NCBI GenBank assembly: GCA_035943635.1
Contig: DASZBX010000040.1
Coordinates: forward strand, 1 to 7,071
DNA: 7,071 nt
DNA from: DASZBX01 sp035943635
Lineage (GTDB): Bacteria; Actinomycetota; Actinomycetes; Streptomycetales; Catenulisporaceae
Direction of reading: 5' to 3'
The translations under genes and the position numbers were made by a program. Numbering within the stretch: the stretch's first letter is position 1; each line of letters opens with the position of its first letter. Below, in pieces: positions 1 to 6,038 of the stretch. The notes beneath the pieces are model-generated. The model saw only the letters and a program-made list of their open reading frames with translations, ran no database searches and was not told where the DNA came from.

Positions 1-1
1 T

Positions 2-154
2 GACGCCCGGGTGATCACCCTGCACGGCGCCCTGAACCTTGAAGCGCTCTCGGAGAACTACGGCCGTCTGATGGCCGGGGTGCAGCCGCACAAGTTCGCC
101 GGCATCACCACCCTGGACCGCTTCGCCCCCGCCGCCCCGAAAAACGCGCCCTGA
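2..154 (+). CDS. C-terminal 50 residues of an unrecognised protein (partial, 5' end outside window)
   Basis: An open frame enters from the left edge and ends at TGA 152-154. The visible tail reads DARVITLHGALNLEALSENY and continues to a Pro/Ala-rich end (APAAPKNAP). It has a normal high-GC third-position pattern, so it is probably a real gene end. I do not recognise the family, and no catalytic motif, signal or membrane segment is visible in this piece. The FAH-family gene starts 115 bases downstream on the same strand, so the two could share a transcript. No clear terminator hairpin lies between them. Confidence 0.6.
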   Translation, partial: DARVITLHGALNLEALSENYGRLMAGVQPHKFAGITTLDRFAPAAPKNAP

Positions 155-258
155 ACGGCCCGGGCGACCGACACGAGGCCGAGCGGTGACACCCACGCGA
201 GCGCTCGCACACGGCCACAAGGTCCGCACCGACGACCCGGGCACCGGAGAAAACCAGA

Positions 259-269
259 AAGGGAACCAC
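259..269 (+). promoter_or_regulatory. Ribosome-binding leader AAGGGAACCAC, decides the FAH-gene start
   Basis: The purine run AAGGGAA sits just before ATG 270. It selects that ATG over the upstream GTG at 186, which has no such site. The same 11 bases recur before the S15 gene at 1198-1208. Confidence 0.6.
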
Positions 270-1130
270 ATGAGGATAGTGGGCGTCCGGCGGCCGCACG
301 CCGACTCCGGCGTGCAGGTCGCGGCCCTGGCCGAGCACGGCGAGGAGGTCACCGTGGTCGCCTCGCTCGCGGACTTCTGGGACGACCCGGCCGGGCTGTT
401 GTCCCGGCCGCCGGCCGGCCCGACCCTCGCCGTCGGCTCGATCGAGCTGGTCCCCCCGGTGCCGCCCGACGCGCGGATCTTCTGCATCGGGCTCAACTAC
501 GCGAACCACGCCGCGGAAGGCAGTTTCCGCGACCAGGAACTGCCGCCGTACCCGACGCTGTTCGCGCGCTGGACCCAATCGCTCACCGTGGACGGCGCGC
601 AGGTCCCGGTGCCGTCCAACGAGGAGGGACTGGACTGGGAGGGCGAAGTCGTCGCCTGGGTCGGGGCCCCGCTCGTCGACGCCACCCCCGAGGAGGCGCT
701 GGCAGCGGTCGTCGGGTACTCCACCTTCAACGACCTGACCGCCCGCAGAGCGCAGAAGTTGACCTCGCAGTGGATCCTGGGCAAGAACGGGGACCGGTCC
801 GGCCCGATCGGCCCGATGGTGCCGGCTGCGGAGGTCGGCGACCTGAGACGGGGACTGCGGCTGCAGACCCGGGTCAACGGGAGGACCGTGCAGGACGCCC
901 GCACCGATCAGATGATCTACCCGGTCGGCGAAACACTCTCGCTGATCTCACACACCCTGTCGCTGCGCCCCGGCGATCTGCTCGCGACCGGCACACCGGC
1001 CGGGGTCGGCTACGCCCGCAATCCTCCTCAGCTGCTCCAACCGGGAGACGACGTCGAGGTCGAGGTGGAACGCCTGGGCATTCTGCGCAACACGGTGGTG
1101 GGCAATCACCGCAGGTCGGCGGGTAACTAG
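270..1130 (+). CDS. Fumarylacetoacetate hydrolase (FAH)-family protein, 286 aa
   Basis: Members of this family are metal-dependent enzymes that cleave or isomerise C-C bonds in acylpyruvates and related diketo acids at the end of aromatic ring-cleavage pathways; they act in the cytoplasm. Visible motifs are IGLNYANHAAEG (residues 73-84), LDWEGEVV with the acidic metal ligands E124 and E126, STFND with the third ligand D155, the LGKNGDRSGPIGP segment with K172, and GTPAGVG (241-247) near the end. Length and C-terminus (LGILRNTVV) are normal, so it appears intact. I place the start at ATG 270 because of the ribosome site in front of it; a GTG at 186 would add 28 residues unlike the family. The exact substrate (fumarylpyruvate, another acylpyruvate, or a homoprotocatechuate-type dienoate) cannot be read from sequence. 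The S15 gene follows after 79 bases on the same strand. Confidence 0.9.
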   Translation: MRIVGVRRPHADSGVQVAALAEHGEEVTVVASLADFWDDPAGLLSRPPAGPTLAVGSIELVPPVPPDARIFCIGLNYANHAAEGSFRDQELPPYPTLFARWTQSLTVDGAQVPVPSNEEGLDWEGEVVAWVGAPLVDATPEEALAAVVGYSTFNDLTARRAQKLTSQWILGKNGDRSGPIGPMVPAAEVGDLRRGLRLQTRVNGRTVQDARTDQMIYPVGETLSLISHTLSLRPGDLLATGTPAGVGYARNPPQLLQPGDDVEVEVERLGILRNTVVGNHRRSAGN

Positions 1131-1197
1131 CCCCGCGGCCCCGCAGCCGGGACCAGCCCACTCACCGACGATCGTTCAGCACTTGTCTTCGGAAATG

Positions 1198-1208
1198 AAG
1201 GGAACCAC
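1198..1208 (+). promoter_or_regulatory. Ribosome-binding leader AAGGGAACCAC before the S15 gene
   Basis: This 11-base sequence is identical to that at 259-269, placed one base farther from its start codon (ATG 1210). It favours ATG 1210 over the in-frame ATG 1195 and TTG 1183, which lie upstream of or at the purine run. Confidence 0.55.
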
Positions 1209-1209
1209 C

Positions 1210-1961
1210 ATGAGCGACGAAGCTCCCGTCTTCCTGCCGGCCTTCCCGTACGTCGAGGCCGACGAGAAGAGCCTGTTCAGTAAGTTCGAACCCGGCACCC
1301 GGATCCTGCCCGCGGGTTTCCAGACGCTGCCGCAGTACCGGCCGACCCCGGTAGACATCGTGTTCGAGAAGGACACTGCGGTCACCCTGCGCGACGGGAC
1401 GACGATCTACGTCGACGTGTTCCGTCCGGCCGGGACCGAGCAGGTGCCCGTCATCGTTGCGTGGAGCCCTTACGGGAAGAGCCAGGGCACAGACCCGAAA
1501 TACATCGCGTTGTACTCGCTGCTGGGCCTCGATCTCAGCCTGTTGTCGGGCCTGGCGAAGTTCGAGGGCCCGGATCCGGCCTTCTGGTGCGCGAACGGCT
1601 ATGCCGTCTGCAATCCCGACGCGCGCGGCGTCTTCAACTGCGACGCAACGGGCGGCTGCGCGTCTCCCTGCGGCACCTGGACGAGGAACTGTCCTCGGAC
1701 ACCATTCCCGCGCACAGCTTCGACCGCGTGGAGAAGCTCGAACCCGGCGCGATCGTCCCCGTCGACATCGACATGTTCCCGGTCGGCCTGGCGTTTCACC
1801 CCGGTGAGCAGCTGAGGCTCATCATCAGCGGCTACAACCTGCTCGGCGGCGTCATGCCGCACCTGGCAACCGTCACGCCCGACAACCACGGCCGGCATGT
1901 CATCCACGCCGGAGCGTCGCACGCCTCGTACCTTCAGCTCCCGGTCCGAACGGGCGCCTGA
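1210..1961 (+). pseudogene. CocE/NonD-type S15 hydrolase with the catalytic core deleted and frame shifted
   Basis: Intact family members are serine hydrolases of roughly 550-600 residues acting on esters, amides or X-Pro peptides. Here the first frame encodes the N-terminal part of the alpha/beta-hydrolase domain: LRDGTTIYVDVFRPAG (residues 60-75), VIVAWSPYGKS (81-91) and WCANGYAVCNPDARGVFNCD (126-145). After about base 1645 this frame turns into unrelated Arg/Pro/Ser-rich sequence. A different frame then carries the end of the C-terminal jelly-roll domain: NGRLRVSLRHLDEELSSD, LEPGAIVPVDIDMFP, FHPGEQLRLIISG and HVIHAGASHASYLQLPV, stopping at 1959-1961. About 300 residues between the two parts are absent, including where the family keeps its Ser, Asp and His triad (in cocaine esterase Ser117, Asp259 and His287). 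The size and frame change at one point indicate a deletion rather than a simple indel. If translated, it would give a dead 202-residue product from ATG 1210. The TetR remnant follows 18 bases downstream. Confidence 0.85.
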
Positions 1962-1979
1962 GGCGAGCACGCGGACGTA

Positions 1980-2644
1980 GTGCGTCGGTCGGCGACGGGC
2001 GAGCCGCAGGGCGCGACGGCCAGGCCCGAGGGATTGCGGGAACGCAAGAAGCGGCTGATGCGTCAGCAGTTGTCCGACACGGCGACGGAGATGTTCGTCG
2101 AGCGCGACTTCGACGCCGTGCGCGTCGCCGAGATCGCCGAGGCCTGCGGCGCTTCGACACCACGATGACCGCGCTGCGGACCGGCCTGGCCGATCCCGGG
2201 GTCCCGCCGGTCGAGGCGGCGCTGCGGATCCTGGACGCCGAACTGGCCGCCATGACCTCCTGGCCGGCCGCCCAGGCCGACCCGGCCCGGGTGGTCGCCA
2301 GGACTCTGCGATTCGGCGACCTGATCAGGTCCACGCCCTCGCTGCGGGCCCATCAGCACGACATGACCGACCGGCTCGTCGCCACCGCCGCGCAGGTCCT
2401 CGCCGCGCGGGCCGGCCTGGGCCCGGACGACCCCGAGCCGAAGATCGCCGCCACCGCGCTGCTCGGACTCTGGCGGATCCAGTTCCGGTCCCTGCGCCAC
2501 CATCTTGGCAGCACTCTTACACCTGAGCAGCTGCACGCGGCGGTGACCGCCGACGTCCGGCGGGCGGCGAGGCTGATCGACACCGGATTGCGGTCGATGG
2601 CGCACGGGCCGGTCGGCCCGTCCCATCTAACGTCAGGATACTGA
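1980..2644 (+). pseudogene. TetR-family repressor lacking its recognition helix (small deletion with frameshift)
   Basis: The first frame (GTG 1980 to TGA 2166-2168, 62 aa) encodes a basic N-terminus and the opening of a TetR helix-turn-helix: RQQLSDTATEMFVERDFDAV and RVAEIAEACGAS. In the family this is followed by the recognition helix and the next turn (a segment like TVYNYFPTKEALL), but here it reads TPR and stops. The ligand-binding domain resumes in another frame at about 2150 (RFDTTMTALRTGLADP) and runs to TGA 2642-2644 with LRILDAELAAM and ALLGLWRIQFRSLRHHL. I infer that about 17-20 residues, not a multiple of three bases, were lost near 2150-2160. A separate protein from ATG 2165 would have no DNA-binding domain. 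The original role was probably local control of the hydrolase genes; as it stands the product should not bind DNA. The start is uncertain because no strong ribosome site precedes GTG 1980. Confidence 0.8.
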
Positions 2645-2647
2645 TCA
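2642..2647. other. TGATCA: stop codons of two convergent genes back to back
   Basis: The TGA ending the TetR reading (2642-2644, + strand) and the TGA ending the hydrolase stub (2647-2645, - strand) together form the palindrome TGATCA. The two converging reading frames therefore meet with no spacer, and no terminator hairpin separates them. Confidence 0.7.
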
Positions 2648-2803
2648 GAGTGGTCGGCCTGTGTTCATGTGCCCATTCGTCGACATCGGTGAGGTCCAGG
2701 CCGAGGTCTCCGACAGTTCGACGATGTATTCGGCGGTCAGTTCAGGCTGCTCTATCGCGGGCAGGTGGGCACAGTCCGCAAGGATGCGCAGGCGTGCGCC
2801 CTC
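2645..2803 (-). pseudogene. C-terminal stub of an alpha/beta hydrolase
   Basis: On the - strand, in a different frame from the oxidoreductase tail, about 52 codons read EGARLRILADCAHLPAIEQP followed by ELTAEYIVEL and a short unrelated tail, ending at TGA (2647-2645). The pattern A-R-L-x-x-L-x-x-C-x-H-x-P-x-x-E-x-P-E is the classic C-terminal end of alpha/beta hydrolases such as 3-oxoadipate enol-lactonase and meta-cleavage product hydrolases; the His is the triad histidine. Everything before it (about 220 residues, including the nucleophile Ser) is missing, and the oxidoreductase frame takes over at about 2800. I infer that a hydrolase gene once followed the oxidoreductase and that one deletion removed the end of the first and most of the second. 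Its stop abuts the TetR stop. Confidence 0.72.
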
Positions 2804-3867
2804 TGCTCGTGCGGCAGCGTGCCGAGCTGGAAGAGCCCGGCCAGTACTCCGACGCCGAGCCGTTCGACCAACTCGGCGAGCTTCTCGGCGACGGTCTGCG
2901 GGCTGCCGACGATCGCGTAGCCGCCCTCCTGGACCTCGCGCCAGTCCCGCAGCGAGACCGAGAACTTCTCCAGCGCCGAGAGCAGGCCGAACGCGGACGC
3001 GGCGCTGTTGTAGCCCGGCGCGGACGTCTCGACCCCTCGTTGCAGCCGCCTGGTGAAGTACCAGAAGTGTTCCTCGTACTCGGCGCGGGCCTTCGCGTCG
3101 GTGTCCGCGACGTAGATCGGCAGCAGCAGCCCGAGTTTCTCCGGCTGCGGCGGGCGGCCGGCGGCCAGCCAGGTGCGCCGCAGCACCCGGTAGTTCGCCT
3201 CGAACACCGAGGAGTGGAAGAACGGCAGGCCGACGTACGAATATCCGCGGGCCGCGACCAGTTCCATGGTCTCGCGCGAGCCGATGCCCGGAATCCAGAT
3301 CGGCGGATGCGGTTGCTGGAGCGGGCGGGGCCACGGGTTGACGTAGCGCAGCCGGTAGAACTCCCCGTCGAACTCGAACGGCCCCGGCCGGGTCCAGGCG
3401 GCGACCACCAGGTCCAGCGCCTCGGCGAACCGGCGGCGCGCCTCGGTCGGATTGAGCCCCGAGTAGTGGTACTCCGGCGCGCCGCCCAGGACCATGCCCG
3501 CGATCAGCCGGCCGCCGGTGACCACGTCGAGCACGGCGTACTCCTCGGCCACCCGGGTCGGCGGATGGTAGAGCGGCAAAGCGTTGCCGATCACCGCGAT
3601 CTTGGCCCGCTCGGTGCGCCGCGCCAGCATCGCGGCGAACAGGTTGGGGCTGGGCATCAGGCCGTAAGCGGTCTGATGGTGTTCGTTCAGGATCAGCCCG
3701 TCGAAGCCCACCTGGTCGGCGTACTCCAGCTCGTCGAGGTAGCGGTGGTAGAGGTGGTGGCCGAGCTGGGGATCGTACAAGGCGTTGGGCGCGGTGATCC
3801 ACGCAGATCCCTGATAATCCTCCGGCAGGTGCGGCCAGGGCATGAGGTGGAAGGAAAAGAACTCCAT
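2752..3867 (-). CDS. LLM-class flavin-dependent oxidoreductase, 371 aa, with a replaced C-terminus
   Basis: Bacterial luciferase-like monooxygenases use reduced FMN or F420 to oxidise an organic substrate in the cytoplasm. The N-terminus MEFFSFHLMPWPHLPEDY and the blocks FDGLILNEHHQTAYGLMPSP (55-74), LPLYHPPTRVAEEYAVLDVVTGGRL and PPIWIPGIGSRETMELVA are typical of the TIM-barrel family, as is VGSPQTVAEKLAEL near the end. I chose ATG 3867 because family members begin with this Met; the GTG at 3912 would add 15 atypical residues, and no strong ribosome site decides between them. Family similarity runs through LGVGVLAGLFQLGTLPHEQ and then stops. The last 16 residues (RAHACASLRT onward) are an out-of-frame reading of the hydrolase stub at 2645-2803, replacing the usual final helix of roughly 15-20 residues. 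The core may still fold; activity is uncertain. Confidence 0.82.
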   Translation of the reverse strand: MEFFSFHLMPWPHLPEDYQGSAWITAPNALYDPQLGHHLYHRYLDELEYADQVGFDGLILNEHHQTAYGLMPSPNLFAAMLARRTERAKIAVIGNALPLYHPPTRVAEEYAVLDVVTGGRLIAGMVLGGAPEYHYSGLNPTEARRRFAEALDLVVAAWTRPGPFEFDGEFYRLRYVNPWPRPLQQPHPPIWIPGIGSRETMELVAARGYSYVGLPFFHSSVFEANYRVLRRTWLAAGRPPQPEKLGLLLPIYVADTDAKARAEYEEHFWYFTRRLQRGVETSAPGYNSAASAFGLLSALEKFSVSLRDWREVQEGGYAIVGSPQTVAEKLAELVERLGVGVLAGLFQLGTLPHEQRAHACASLRTVPTCPR

Positions 3868-4021
3868 GACAGGAGCCTGACCGACCGTCGACCCTTGTGC
3901 ACCCCCAGTCACCCCCTATACCCGGCCCGGGCCCAGGCTGTGGGCGAGCGGGTGCTGATGCCGGTGGGGCCTCGGCGGCTGGCAGCCGCACAGTGTGCGC
4001 GAGTGAGCGGCCACGCCGCGC

Positions 4022-4068
4022 CCGGGGCACCGGGCCGGGGCGGCGTGATCCCCGGCCCGGTGCCCCGG
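4022..4068 (-). terminator. Perfect 19-bp GC hairpin after the GAF-ANTAR gene
   Basis: Bases 4022-4040 (CCGGGGCACCGGGCCGGGG) are exactly complementary to 4050-4068, with a 9-base loop. The stem begins at the base next to the - strand stop codon (4071-4069). There is no T-tract, as is common for terminators in high-GC actinobacteria. It would end the GAF-ANTAR transcript before the divergent-looking spacer that leads into the oxidoreductase gene. Confidence 0.75.
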
Positions 4069-4929
4069 TCAGGTTTGGTCTGCCGGGTCGGTGGGGCTGA
4101 ATCGGGGTGGGGAGGGCTTGTCGGCCCGGGGGCTGAGTAGTCCTGCTGTGGCGGGGGTGATGGTGCCGTTGGCTACGTCGCGGGCTATGTCGGACAGGCG
4201 TTGGTTTTGGTTGCGGGCGTGTTGGCGCATCGTCGCGAACGCTGCGTCTACGGTGGTGTGGTGCCGCTCGGCCAGCACGCCTTTGGCTTGTTCGATGACG
4301 ATGCGGCTGGTCAGGGCGGTTTGGAGTTAAGTGGTGAGTAGTTCGGCCTGGTAGATGGTGCGTTGGGTCAGGATGCCGATGGTGGCTACGTCGGCCAGGG
4401 ACTGGCCGGTGCGTATGTCGTCTTGGCTGAGTGGGCCGGGTCGGGAGCAGAAGAGGTTCAGGGCGCCGATCACGGTGGTGCGTAGGCGTAGTGGCAGGGC
4501 GTGTACGGAGACGTAGCCGGCTAGTTCTGCGGCTTCGGCGAACTGGGGCCAGCGTTCGTGGTTGGCGTGTAGGTCGGCGTTGGCGACCGGCTGTCCGGTG
4601 CGGAAGGCGTCGACGCACGGGCCGGCGTCGGACTGCAGCTCGAACAGTTCCAGCAGTCGGGCGTTGTCGCTGGATGCGGCGGTGGCGTGCAGTTGTTTGC
4701 GCTGGTCCACGAGCATGAGGCCTGCTGCGTCTACGTCCAGTAGTTGGACGCAGCGCTCGGCCAGGGTGTGGAGGAAGTCGATCACGTCGAAATCGTCGAC
4801 CAGGGTGTCGGCCGCTTCGAGCAGGGCTTGGGCCAGGTCGTGTTCGCGGTTCATGTCGTGGCCCGGGTATGTCGGTCGCCGGGGCGGGAGGGTACGGGCA
4901 GCCGGGTCCGGGGCGTCGGGGGGTGTCAT
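4069..4929 (-). pseudogene. GAF-ANTAR regulator interrupted by an in-frame TAA between its two domains
   Basis: GAF-ANTAR proteins sense a signal through GAF and bind paired RNA hairpins through ANTAR to prevent transcription termination. Codons 1-200 carry LAQALLEAADTLVDDFDVID, LLDVDAAGLMLVD, the GPCVDAFRTGQPV and RWPQFAEAA blocks, and the VHALPLRLRTTVIGALNLF strand pair of a GAF domain. Codon 201 is TAA (4329-4327). The same frame then continues without any shift as LQTALTSRIVIEQAKGVLAE, DAAFATMRQHARNQNQRLSD and IARDVANGTI, a complete ANTAR domain with its A-K-G core, to TGA 4071-4069. Relatives usually have Gln at this hinge, so one C-to-T change (CAA to TAA) would explain it. Start ATG 4929 has AAGGA (4944-4940) 10 bases upstream, inside the preceding gene. 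ATG 4854 (MNREHDL) matches family N-termini better but has no ribosome site. Readthrough or a restart at GTG 4278 is possible; the latter would lose the first ANTAR helix. Confidence 0.85.
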
Positions 4930-4935
4930 GGCTTG

Positions 4936-5658
4936 TCAGTCCTTCACATGAATTCGGTGGGCGACCACGTCCGCGGCCACCTCGCTGATCGGGCGGCCGG
5001 TGGAGTAGGCGTGGGCGCGCAGCAGTAGCAGGGCCTCGGACAGGGGCACGTTCAACTGGACGCTGAGTACCCCGGTGGCCTGGTGCACCTCGGCACGATA
5101 GGCGGGCGGCTGCTCCCAGCCCGGCTGTGGTCTCGTCCGGCCGGCATCGGCCGGGTCCCGGGTGAGCGGTGCGCAGTGCAGCACGAGCACGGTGACGGCG
5201 TCAGCCAGGGCCAGCGCGTCGGCCAACTGCCCGAGGGACAACGGGCCCGGGGCGCCGCGGTGGGCCAGCAGGACGCCGACGCTGATCGCCCCGACCTGGA
5301 GCGGGACCGCGAACACCGCGCCCACGCCGAGGTCCAGGGCGGCGGGAGCGAATCCGGGCCAGCGCTCCACGGCGTCGGAGAGATCGGGGACGAGGACCGC
5401 GGACCCGCTGGACAGCGCCGCGACGGACGGGCCTTCGCCCAGGGTGAACTGCGCGTCCTCCAGGGCGGCCGAGGTCTTCTTCCCGCCCCAGGTGTGCACC
5501 GTGCCGCCGGTTGCGATGGCCACTGCGGCGCAGATCTCGTCCACTCCCAGACAGGCCGCGGCCGCTTGGGCCGCCGCGGGCACGGGATTCGTACCGGGCC
5601 GCCCGCCCCCGCCTGCGCCCAGGAGCGCGAGGACAGCGGCCATCTGGTCGGTGAGCAC
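4936..5658 (-). CDS. GAF-ANTAR regulator, 240 aa, intact
   Basis: A predicted cytoplasmic sensor and RNA-binding antiterminator. An Ala/Gly-rich GAF domain occupies about residues 25-165: ACLGVDEICAAVAIATGGTV, FTLGEGPSVAAL, VPDLSDAVERWPGFAPAALD and GAVFAVPLQVGAISVGVLLA. A Pro/Arg-rich linker follows, then ANTAR at about 185-236 (YRAEVHQATGVLSVQLNVPL, SEALLLLRAHAYSTGRPISE, VAADVV), with A194 and G196 at the conserved A-x-G positions. The E-V-H-Q-A-T-G variant is a recurring actinobacterial ANTAR subgroup. Start GTG 5658 is chosen because AGGAGGAG (5677-5670) lies 11 bases upstream; ATG 5643 would be too far from it. The end overlaps the ribosome site of the next GAF-ANTAR gene, 6 bases away, so the two are probably translationally coupled. 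The signal sensed is unknown; no heme or Cys-cluster motif stands out. Confidence 0.85.
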   Translation of the reverse strand: MLTDQMAAVLALLGAGGGGRPGTNPVPAAAQAAAACLGVDEICAAVAIATGGTVHTWGGKKTSAALEDAQFTLGEGPSVAALSSGSAVLVPDLSDAVERWPGFAPAALDLGVGAVFAVPLQVGAISVGVLLAHRGAPGPLSLGQLADALALADAVTVLVLHCAPLTRDPADAGRTRPQPGWEQPPAYRAEVHQATGVLSVQLNVPLSEALLLLRAHAYSTGRPISEVAADVVAHRIHVKD

Positions 5659-5669
5659 AAGCTGGGTGT

Positions 5670-5677
5670 CTCCTCCT
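5670..5677 (-). promoter_or_regulatory. Strong ribosome-binding site AGGAGGAG for the GAF-ANTAR pair
   Basis: On the - strand, AGGAGGAG precedes GTG 5658 by 11 bases. It is the strongest Shine-Dalgarno sequence in the window, supports the GTG start, and marks the entry point for translation of the two-gene unit. Confidence 0.65.
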
Positions 5678-5683
5678 GCGCGA

Positions 5684-5791
5684 TCATGCTGTCGATCGCC
5701 CGATGCCGGTGGTCGAGACCGGCGCCAGGGGCCGGCGAACCTGCTCCGGTCGGATGCCGTGGGCGATCTGCGGACGGACGGGGACGTTCAT
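5684..5791 (-). other. Possible 35-aa leader ORF upstream of the GAF-ANTAR pair (weak)
   Basis: An ATG at 5791 opens 35 codons (MNVPVRPQIAHGIRPEQVRR and 15 more), stopping at 5686-5684, 25 bases before the GAF-ANTAR start. Only a weak GGCGG precedes the ATG, and the peptide resembles nothing I know. The rest of the 380-base spacer 5659-6038 shows no gene I can support. It presumably holds the promoter for the GAF-ANTAR genes, but no clean -35/-10 pair was found. Confidence 0.2.
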
Positions 5792-6038
5792 GCCGCCGGG
5801 GTCTGAGGAGACATTTACCGAATTGCCTGGCTGTGTGTGCGCAGGCGCCGTCGAAATGGATCTCGAACATCCGCCTGCCGCGCATCGGGTACCCGGTTTC
5901 CGATGAACCGGCCGTGTCAATGAGTGTGTCGCCTTCAGTATGCACCAGCGCACGGGCAGGAAGTGGGCCGACGCTCGTACGCCCGGCCTGAAGGGCTCTT
6001 CGCGGCAGCCGTACGGGCTGTCGGCCACCGGGTTCCGG

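Noticed and set aside
2318..2331. A 14-bp palindrome, GACCTGATCAGGTC
   Set aside because: It lies inside the coding sequence for the TetR ligand domain. One such palindrome in 7 kb of GC-rich DNA is within chance expectation.
4069..4278. A stand-alone ANTAR gene starting at GTG 4278
   Set aside because: This start would remove the first ANTAR helix and has no ribosome site. The sequence upstream is in the same frame and belongs to the same protein, so it is the tail of the interrupted gene.
2645..4618. A 657-codon - strand open frame
   Set aside because: Most of it is the out-of-frame shadow of the LLM oxidoreductase and of the hairpin/GAF-ANTAR region, with Arg/Pro-rich nonsense. Only its last 52 codons, the hydrolase stub, carry family sequence.
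5885..5910. A GGGTAC element on the - strand, as a possible stress-sigma -10 box before the GAF-ANTAR genes
   Set aside because: The only GGTTC-like -35 candidate is about 10 bases away, too close for the known 12-16 base spacing.
5052..5945. Long open frames on both strands over the intact GAF-ANTAR gene
   Set aside because: They are shadows of the GAF-ANTAR frame, rich in Arg, Ser and Pro and without recognisable motifs.
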